From Bacillota bacterium (GTDB lineage Bacteria; Bacillota; Clostridia; Christensenellales; Aristaeellaceae), in assembly GCA_023436585.1 (NCBI GenBank), contig JAEZIN010000002.1, forward strand, positions 316,903 to 380,902: DNA of 64,000 bases. Direction: 5' to 3'. Below, piece by piece: positions 58,776 through 64,000 of this stretch (position 1 is its first letter; each line of letters opens with the position of its first letter). The translations under genes and the position numbers were made by a program. Under the pieces are notes generated by a model. That model saw nothing but the letters and a program-made list of their open reading frames with translations, searched no databases and was not told the origin of the DNA.

Positions 58776-59762
58776 TTACTTGCTGATGACTGTCTGCGCA
58801 ATGGTGTTGTCCACAATTGCTTCAAAGGGTACGCGGGAGGAAAGCTCTCCGGCCCCCTCGATAATATCTTGCATCCTTGTAAAGGCCGCTTCATTCATCA
58901 CAGGTGTTTCGCACCAGGCGCCGATGGCTTGATAGTTCTTTGCCACGGCGGTCAAGAGTGCTATATCCGCATCGGGGAACTGGGGAGCAATCGCCTTTGC
59001 GATTTCTTCCGGCGTATGGGTGGCTACCCACTGCTGGCCCTTGGCAACAGCTTTGATGAAGCGGTAGTAGAGTTCTCCGTTTTGGTGAAGCAGGCTCTTT
59101 CTGACCATGTAACCCGTATACGACACAGGCCCGCTTTCCGCGCCGACAGAAGCCACAATGAAACCCTTCCCCGCCTGCTCGCACAGGCTCGCCGTCGGCT
59201 CAAACAGCGTGACAAAGTCGGCGTCGCTGCCTTCAAACGCCCCTGCCATGAGGTTAAATTGTATATCGGTTCGGACGTTGACATCCGTTCCCGGAACAAG
59301 ACCGTTTTGCTTGAGCACATACAAAAGCGTCATCAAGGGCATGCCGCCGGGCCGCCCGCCGATGATGGTCTTGCCTTTCAGGCTCTGCCAATCAAAGGCG
59401 TCGTTGTTCTCGCGGCCCACCAGAAAGGACCCGTCCGTATTGGTGAGCTGCCCGATGATCATGGCATGGTCTTCCTTGCCCTGGTTATATACGTATACCG
59501 CCGTTTCCGGCCCCATGAGTCCTATGTCTGCTTCCGACACCAGTATGGCTGTCATGCTTTTGTCCGACCCGCCGCCGTTGACAAGGTCAATCTCGATGCC
59601 CTCCTGCGCGAAGAACCCCATCTCGATGGCCACATATTGAGGTGCGTAGAAAACGGAGTGCGTCACCTCATTGAGCGTGACCTTTTGCAGCTTCTCCTGC
59701 GCGAGACCAACCGGCGCCAGAATGAGCATTGCGGCAAGCAGCAGGACTATTCCCTTTTTCAT
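58776..59762 (-). CDS. ABC substrate-binding protein, NMT1/SsuA-like
   Basis: 328 aa from ATG 59762 (GGAGGG upstream). Signal peptide about 1-21 (ending VGLAQE), no lipobox. The mature part is the SBP_bac_3/NMT1-like fold: VFYAPQYVAIEMGFFAQEGIEIDLVNGGG, ADIGLMGPE, LKGKTIIGGRPGGMP and SDADFVTLFEPTA. Related proteins bind thiamine pyrimidine precursors, sulfonates, nitrate or aromatic acids; no riboswitch or neighbouring enzyme fixes the ligand. Heads the three-gene importer operon. Confidence 0.87.
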   Translation of the reverse strand: MKKGIVLLLAAMLILAPVGLAQEKLQKVTLNEVTHSVFYAPQYVAIEMGFFAQEGIEIDLVNGGGSDKSMTAILVSEADIGLMGPETAVYVYNQGKEDHAMIIGQLTNTDGSFLVGRENNDAFDWQSLKGKTIIGGRPGGMPLMTLLYVLKQNGLVPGTDVNVRTDIQFNLMAGAFEGSDADFVTLFEPTASLCEQAGKGFIVASVGAESGPVSYTGYMVRKSLLHQNGELYYRFIKAVAKGQQWVATHTPEEIAKAIAPQFPDADIALLTAVAKNYQAIGAWCETPVMNEAAFTRMQDIIEGAGELSSRVPFEAIVDNTIAQTVISK

Positions 59763-59836
59763 GGCTATCCCTCCTTCTGGATGCAACGTATGCCAAAGAG
59801 GAGGGATGTGTGAATAGCTGCTATGCAGCAAAACAT

Positions 59837-59880
59837 GGACAAAAGGAAAGACCCGCCCATCTCATGAACGAGTCTTATAT
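59837..59880 (-). terminator. Terminator after the DUF4432 gene, within a larger inverted repeat
   Basis: Minus strand: AAGACTCGTTC pairs (with G-U pairs) with GGGCGGGTCTT, followed by TCCTTTT. GCTATGCA/TGCATAGC flanks the hairpin on both sides. It separates the DUF4432 gene from the ABC operon. Confidence 0.6.
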
Positions 59881-59921
59881 CCAATGCATAGCTGATTGAT
59901 CTTCGTAATTTGCTAGTTTTT

Positions 59922-60944
59922 TTATACCTCTACGCCAAACTCTATCTCAAACCTTTTTTCTTCCATCGGCGCAAGACGCACCATCTGGCCTTTCTCCAAA
60001 AGCCGTTCTCGGCCTTCCGGATTCGCTGTGCCAGGCTCCAGCCCCACCACATAGTCCCCCAGCGTCAGGTTCCGCCAGATGGTAAAGCAGGGAAGCTGGC
60101 TCTTTTTGTATTTTAGATAAAAGCCCTTCAAGTGCCCCAGCTTGTCGTTGCGTATGCCCACCTGGATATCCTCGCCGTCCATCCCCATAAAGTACGCACG
60201 GCCGGCGTTTACCCTCGGTTCATCCAGCCTGGCCACAGCGTCCGTCCAGGGGCCGGAATGTTCCTTGGAGGTATCGCGGAGAATCTGGGCGGAAGGCAGT
60301 ATGATGCTTGCCCCTTCGTCCACCAGCGGATAGCCAAAGTTGATATGATACAGAATGCAGACATCCTCATCCTGTAGCGCCAGGTTCACAACCATATCCG
60401 TCAGCTTGAATGTGTTGGAGCCAAGGGTGGTTTCAATTTTCCGAACGAGCCGCAGGTTTTCCCTGAACAGGTTGGATTCGCGCATTTCTCCCTTGATCAC
60501 CATCCTGTACTCGTCGCCGTCCCAATAGCCTTCGGCGCATACGTTTTCCGCGAGGGCGTTATGAATCCTGCCATGCTGGGCAAACTCCTCGCCATCCACC
60601 GTGCATGGATTGCCCACATTGCGTAGGCCGCAGGTGGTTAAGAGCCCCGGCCCAAAAACGCGGTGCAACTCCGCCGCTTTATGCTCAAAATACATGGAGC
60701 TGGAGATGCCGGCTTTCGATATAAAGCCGATGGGTACAGACTTGTAATCGGCCCAGCCAATGTCCAGTCCCCTGTCCATCAGCACCGTAAAGCGAAGCCC
60801 GGCTCCGGTATTGACCTCAAGCGCATCGATGCCCTTCGCCCTGCCGTCATTTAGCGTAAAGCTGCGGATGCCGCCTACCTGGGATACATCGGCGAACCGT
60901 TCGTAAAACTCCTGCTTCGTCATATGCCTGCCAAACAAAAACAT
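59922..60944 (-). CDS. DUF4432 / aldose-1-epimerase-like protein
   Basis: 340 aa from ATG 60944 (AGGAGT upstream). It is a galactose-mutarotase-like beta fold with VLMDRGLDIGWADYKSVPIGF, FGPGLLTTCGLRNVG, EFAQHGRIHNALAEN, LYHINFGYPLVDEGA and GLEPGTANPEGR. The conserved Arg, His (QHGRIHN, YHINFG) and Glu positions of DUF4432 are present. It probably interconverts or binds a sugar; the substrate is unknown. Own promoter (60987-61015) and terminator. Confidence 0.87.
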   Translation of the reverse strand: MFLFGRHMTKQEFYERFADVSQVGGIRSFTLNDGRAKGIDALEVNTGAGLRFTVLMDRGLDIGWADYKSVPIGFISKAGISSSMYFEHKAAELHRVFGPGLLTTCGLRNVGNPCTVDGEEFAQHGRIHNALAENVCAEGYWDGDEYRMVIKGEMRESNLFRENLRLVRKIETTLGSNTFKLTDMVVNLALQDEDVCILYHINFGYPLVDEGASIILPSAQILRDTSKEHSGPWTDAVARLDEPRVNAGRAYFMGMDGEDIQVGIRNDKLGHLKGFYLKYKKSQLPCFTIWRNLTLGDYVVGLEPGTANPEGRERLLEKGQMVRLAPMEEKRFEIEFGVEV

Positions 60945-60986
60945 GGAAGCAACTCCTTTATACTGCATCAATCTCTTCTGCAAAGC

Positions 60987-61015
60987 ATTATACCGCGTAC
61001 ATCAAAACAAAACAA
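60987..61015 (-). promoter_or_regulatory. Promoter of the DUF4432 gene
   Basis: Minus strand: TTGTTT (61015-61010), a 17-bp spacer, and a perfect TATAAT (60992-60987). Confidence 0.7.
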
Positions 61016-61044
61016 TTCAATTTGTTTCTTACGAATACCCTTGT

Positions 61045-61917
61045 TCACACCTTGTTGCGGTAGGGCAAATACTCCAAGAACCGCTTCGCGGATATCGGCA
61101 GAGCCCTTTGGCTGCGCATGGCGATGCCAATGTGCCGGTACGCTGGCGCTTCCAACTCCTTGCATACAATATTGTACGGAATGCGCTGCATAATCAGCTC
61201 CGGCAATATGCTGATGCCCAGTCCGTTTTCCACCATGGACATGATGGCATAATCATCCCACGTGGTAAAGTGCACTTGCGGATGGAGCTGATGACGTTCA
61301 AAGATCGCCGCGATCTCTGATTTCCCGCCCCTCTTTTGCAGCATGAACGGATAGTTTTCCAGCTCCTTCATGGGGAATTTCTCTGCCTGCGCAAATGGAT
61401 GGCTGCAAGGCAGCACCACCAGCAGCCGGTCCTTTTCCTCTATGGAGACTGTATCGAATTCCCTATCCGCCGGCAGCCGCAAAAAGCCGAAATCTACCCG
61501 TCCGTCGTCGATCCAGGCTTCGATTTCTGCATAATCGCCCAGCAGCAGCTCGAAGTCGATTTTTGGGTAATCCATTTGAAACCGCTTGATCATGTAGGGC
61601 AGCCAGTGGGTTGCCACGCTGGAAAACGTGCCGATCCGGACCAGGCCGGTCTGGCAGTCGTGCAAATCGTCCACCTGGGCCATCAGCAATTCGTGTTCAC
61701 TCAAGATACGCTGAATCTGGGGCAGCAGTTTCATGCCATCCGAAGTAAGCGCTACACCGGCTTTCCCTCTCTCCAAAAGAGTAACGCCCCATTCCTCTTC
61801 CAGGTCGCTGACCATACGGCTGATACCGGACTGGGTATAGTTCAGCGCTTCCGCGGCCTTGGTAAAGCTGCCCTGCTCCACCGTCTTGACAAAAGCCCTG
61901 TACTTAAGCACATTCAT
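61045..61917 (-). CDS. LysR family transcriptional regulator
   Basis: 290 aa. N-terminal winged helix YRAFVKTVEQGSFTKAAEALNYTQSGISRMVSDLEEEWGVTLLER (about 5-50) and a C-terminal periplasmic-binding-like effector domain (about 90-285, GLVRIGTFSSVATHWLP). It is divergent from an EamA exporter gene with 110 bp between, the usual arrangement in which the LysR protein controls the neighbour. Inducer unknown. Confidence 0.93.
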   Translation of the reverse strand: MNVLKYRAFVKTVEQGSFTKAAEALNYTQSGISRMVSDLEEEWGVTLLERGKAGVALTSDGMKLLPQIQRILSEHELLMAQVDDLHDCQTGLVRIGTFSSVATHWLPYMIKRFQMDYPKIDFELLLGDYAEIEAWIDDGRVDFGFLRLPADREFDTVSIEEKDRLLVVLPCSHPFAQAEKFPMKELENYPFMLQKRGGKSEIAAIFERHQLHPQVHFTTWDDYAIMSMVENGLGISILPELIMQRIPYNIVCKELEAPAYRHIGIAMRSQRALPISAKRFLEYLPYRNKV

Positions 61918-61963
61918 TGCCTTTTACCATCCATTTTCCTCATGTGTTCCATGCCAAACATTC

Positions 61964-62021
61964 GCTTTTGTTGTAGATAAAAGCATGATATATTTCTCTT
62001 GCCAAAAAAGCAAGAGGAGAG
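61964..62021 (+). promoter_or_regulatory. LysR/EamA intergenic dyads, one covering the EamA ribosome binding site
   Basis: GCTTTT (61964) and AAAAGC (61979) form a short dyad that could bind the LysR protein. CTCTTGC (61996-62002) and GCAAGAG (62010-62016) form a hairpin overlapping the RBS AAGAGGAGAG of the EamA gene. Confidence 0.4.
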
Positions 62022-62027
62022 AAACCC

Positions 62028-62915
62028 ATGCACAACAAAAAGCCGCTCACCATGTATCTGGCATCTCTTGCGATGTTTGGCATGAACGGCATTGTCGCGA
62101 GCTTCATCGCTTTGGGCAGCCTGGAGATTGTGCTTGCGCGGACATTGATTGGCAGCCTGTTTCTGATGATACTGCTTTTAGCCACGCGCAGGAAGACGAA
62201 CTTGTTCGTTGATTTGAAGCATACGCTTTATTTAGCGGTATCCGGCATGGCCCTCGGAGTCAGCTGGATCTTTTTATACGAAGCCTACCGGCAGGTCGGC
62301 GTGGGCACGGCCTCCCTGCTCTACTACTGCGGCCCGGTGATCGTAATGGTTCTTGCGCCGTTCGTCTTCCGTGAGAAGCTGACCTTTATAAAAATTGCCG
62401 GCTTTCTCGTAGTGATGATCGGCATGCTCTGCGTAAATGGGCAGGCGCTGCGCGAGGGCAAAACCGCCTGGGGCCTCATCTGCGGCCTCCTGTCCGCCAT
62501 TCTATATGCGGTAATGGTGATTTTCAGCAAAAAGGCGCAAAGCATCACCGGCATCGGCAACGCTCTTGGGCAGCTCATGGCGGCTTTTTTATCAGTCGCC
62601 GTCTTCGCCTTGATCAAAAAAGGCTTTTCGTTTCAAGTAAAGGCAGCCGATCTTCTGCCCATCATGATTCTGGGCATTGTAAATACCGGCGTTGGATGCT
62701 ATTTCTACTTTTCTTCCATCAACAAGCTTCCGGTCCAGACGGTAGCCATCTGCGGTTATCTGGAACCGCTGTCTGCGGTTCTGTTTTCTATGCTGTTCCT
62801 GCATGAAAGAATGACCGGCTATCAGCTTCTTGGCGCGGCATTAATCCTTGGCGGCGCGGCGTTCGGGGAGGCGTTTTCTCAGCATAGAAAATCGAGTACC
62901 GTCTCCATCACTTAA
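62028..62915 (+). CDS. EamA/DMT-family membrane transporter
   Basis: 295 aa with ten hydrophobic segments in two EamA halves. The N-terminal repeat runs from SLAMFGMNGIVASFIALGSLEIVLARTLIG, the second from GLICGLLSAILYAVMVIFSKKAQ. The C-terminal half ends with the typical LEPLSAVLFSMLFLHERMTGYQLLGAALILGG. Probable drug/metabolite exporter under control of the divergent LysR protein. Substrate unknown. Confidence 0.92.
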   Translation: MHNKKPLTMYLASLAMFGMNGIVASFIALGSLEIVLARTLIGSLFLMILLLATRRKTNLFVDLKHTLYLAVSGMALGVSWIFLYEAYRQVGVGTASLLYYCGPVIVMVLAPFVFREKLTFIKIAGFLVVMIGMLCVNGQALREGKTAWGLICGLLSAILYAVMVIFSKKAQSITGIGNALGQLMAAFLSVAVFALIKKGFSFQVKAADLLPIMILGIVNTGVGCYFYFSSINKLPVQTVAICGYLEPLSAVLFSMLFLHERMTGYQLLGAALILGGAAFGEAFSQHRKSSTVSIT

Positions 62916-63007
62916 CGCAGCTGCTTCTTTTAATATCCGACATCAATGCTATTTCGTATTACCGTTTCTTCCATTCATTGATATACACAATAATTGGCTT
63001 ACCAAAA

Positions 63008-63613
63008 TCAATTCTTCTCGCTCTCTATGACTGAATGAACCGTGCAATAGCGATTTCCGCTCAATCGCCCCAAGGCATCCAGCTTGCGCCAATCGATTTC
63101 TCTGTCATTTATCAGTAACTCATCCTGTATATGAGAAAGCTGTATGCGGCCAAGGATCAGGTTTCCCGCATTGGGCCCTTCGCTGACCGTAACCATCTTT
63201 TCGAGTGTGCATTCAAACGAAATCTTGGATTCTTGTATCCTGCATGGCGCCACCACTTTGGAGGGAACCAGATGAATTCCGTCTAATATGTCTTCGTCTT
63301 CTCCATAGGGAATCTGCTTTGCCGTGGATTCCATGGCATGAAGAAGCTCAGCAGATACAAGATTGATAACGAACTCCGGAACCTCAAGAATATTCCTGAC
63401 CGTATCTTTCATTGTGCCGTCTGCCCGGTTTACCACCGAAAAGGCAAGTACAGGCGGCGCCCATGACACGCCGGTGAAAAAACTGAATGGCGCAAGGTTC
63501 TGCCTGCCGTCACTGCTGATTGTGGCTACCCAAGCGATTGGCCTTGGAATGATGGCACTTGTCAGCAGGTCATGTGCGTGTCTTGATTCCAAATCCATCA
63601 GCTTTATCTCCAT
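63008..63613 (-). CDS. Flavin reductase-like FMN-binding protein
   Basis: 201 aa. It has the split-barrel flavin reductase domain: IIPRPIAWVATISSDGRQNLAPFSFFTGVSWAPPVLAFSV (the FMN-phosphate region), KDTVRNILEVPEFVINLV and FECTLEKMV. Members of this family (not the NADPH-dependent HpaC type with a clear pyridine motif) bind FMN and have poorly known substrates. Monocistronic. Confidence 0.88.
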   Translation of the reverse strand: MEIKLMDLESRHAHDLLTSAIIPRPIAWVATISSDGRQNLAPFSFFTGVSWAPPVLAFSVVNRADGTMKDTVRNILEVPEFVINLVSAELLHAMESTAKQIPYGEDEDILDGIHLVPSKVVAPCRIQESKISFECTLEKMVTVSEGPNAGNLILGRIQLSHIQDELLINDREIDWRKLDALGRLSGNRYCTVHSVIESEKN

Positions 63614-63767
63614 ATGCGGCCCCTTTTCTATTTCGGTAATACTTTTTTTGCTTTAGGACAAAACATACCTGATTGTTTGCCACTTGCAGCATTGAAGCGA
63701 TTAGCACATGCAATACATTACATAGCAGATTATATAATTGATGAAATCATATGTCCATCTGTGATGC

Positions 63768-63797
63768 ACAAAAAAAGAGCATCTATTACTAGATGTT
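63768..63797 (-). terminator. Terminator downstream of the 5S rRNA fragment
   Basis: Minus strand: CATCTA-gtaa-TAGATG is followed by CTCTTTTTTT. It would end an rRNA operon transcript coming from beyond the right edge. Between it and the flavin reductase gene (63614-63767) I see nothing. Confidence 0.75.
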
Positions 63798-63810
63798 CTT
63801 CATTTGGAAT

Positions 63811-63871
63811 CCGGCGACGACCTACTCTCCCGGGCCGTGGGAAGCGGAGTACCATTGGCCTGAAGGGCTCC
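63811..63871 (-). rRNA. rrf: 3' half of a 5S rRNA (5' half replaced by a repeat)
   Basis: Read on the minus strand the segment runs AGCCCTTCAGGCCAATGGTACTCC ... CCCGGGAGAGTAGG TCGTCGCC in outline, the standard 3' half of 5S rRNA (GCCGAUGGUACU...GGGAGAGUAGGUCGCCGCC). The expected 5' half, which should pair with GTCGTCGCCGG, is absent. Instead the sequence continues into the repeat at 63866-63967. It may be a truncated pseudogene, or a gene split by an inserted repeat with the 5' part beyond 64000. Confidence 0.75.
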
Positions 63872-63967
63872 GAAACACCGCCCCCGCCAGTGGCGGGAAT
63901 GGGCGGTGTGGAGGAGGCTGGCGAAACAAGCGATGGGAGCGGTAGCGAACCAGCGCGCCGATTGAGC
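63866..63967 (-). repeat. Interspersed repeat, copy B, abutting the 5S fragment
   Basis: The minus strand of this segment matches 19841-19943 at roughly 80% by eye. It contains its own inverted repeat (CACCGCC...GGCGGTG with CCCGCC/GGCGGG inside). The final bases to 64000 show nothing further. Confidence 0.65.
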
Positions 63968-64000
63968 CAGATGGGCGGGAACAGACATAAACCCTCGCGC

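Noticed and set aside
59830..59900. Purine-riboswitch-like fold upstream of the NMT1-like importer
   Set aside because: A P1-like stem and a P2-like hairpin can be drawn, but the J2/3 core and the P3 stem-loop are missing; a terminator explains the hairpin.
63800..63988. Small minus-strand frame at the right edge
   Set aside because: It covers the 5S rRNA fragment and the repeat; frames of this kind are common in such elements and not real genes.

Overview
The window looks like a chromosomal stretch of a GC-rich member of the Clostridia (Bacillota). Supporting markers are RecD2, DegV, a DUF4364 protein, split GcvPA/GcvPB with a tandem glycine riboswitch, strong purine-rich ribosome binding sites (GGAGG/GGGAGG), frequent GTG starts and TTGACA-17-TATAAT type promoters. 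A placement near Christensenellales or Oscillospirales is only a guess. All four ABC substrate-binding proteins have plain signal-peptidase-I signals and no lipobox. That is unusual for a monoderm and leaves a diderm or otherwise unusual envelope open.

Layout. 1-5.1 kb: the 3' part of a membrane EAL-domain signalling protein, a secreted propeller-like protein, and an ECF sigma/anti-sigma pair. 5.2-15.9 kb: an FAD/2Fe-2S oxidoreductase, comF-recD2, an antibiotic-type ABC-F gene behind a candidate attenuator leader, an orphan metal/vitamin-type ABC ATPase, an HPr paralogue, DUF4364, an acetyl-xylan esterase and DegV. 16-25.5 kb: two sugar ABC importers pointing away from each other, mglBAC on the minus strand and an RbsABC-like system on the plus strand. 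25.6-30.9 kb: a palindromic repeat, a glutaredoxin-like/ABC-F/DUF6483 operon, an AAA ATPase + DUF4435 pair resembling PARIS anti-phage defence, and mscL. 31-36.2 kb: a low-complexity Gln/Pro/Cys protein, a DUF362 ferredoxin-like protein and uvrA. 36.4-43.4 kb: a complete glycine-cleavage operon (gcvT-gcvH-gcvPA-gcvPB-lplA-lpdA) behind a strong promoter and a tandem glycine riboswitch. 43.4-46.7 kb: a DUF1541 protein with a decayed tandem duplication of its 3' end, thioredoxin/rhodanese, a His/Cys-rich protein, ThpR and rhamnose mutarotase. 46.7-52.8 kb: an ABC importer with a DUF3798 binding protein and two permeases. 53-57.1 kb: an overlapping pair of MutS-like ATPases divergent from a MerR regulator, then a 261-bp element of seven hairpins. 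57.1-63.6 kb: a NitT/TauT-type ABC importer, a DUF4432 epimerase-like enzyme, a LysR/EamA divergent pair and a flavin reductase. 63.8-64 kb: the 3' half of a 5S rRNA on the minus strand, joined to a repeat that has a second copy inside the mgl operon.

The gene content suggests a carbohydrate-using anaerobe that imports several sugars or nucleoside-like solutes and handles glycine through a riboswitch-controlled cleavage system with its own lipoate ligase and L-protein. The least explained items are the AAA/DUF4435 pair, the MutS-like pair, two permeases with large extracytoplasmic coiled-coil insertions, the ABC-F leader, and the repeat elements at 19.8, 25.6, 43.4, 56.8 and 63.9 kb.
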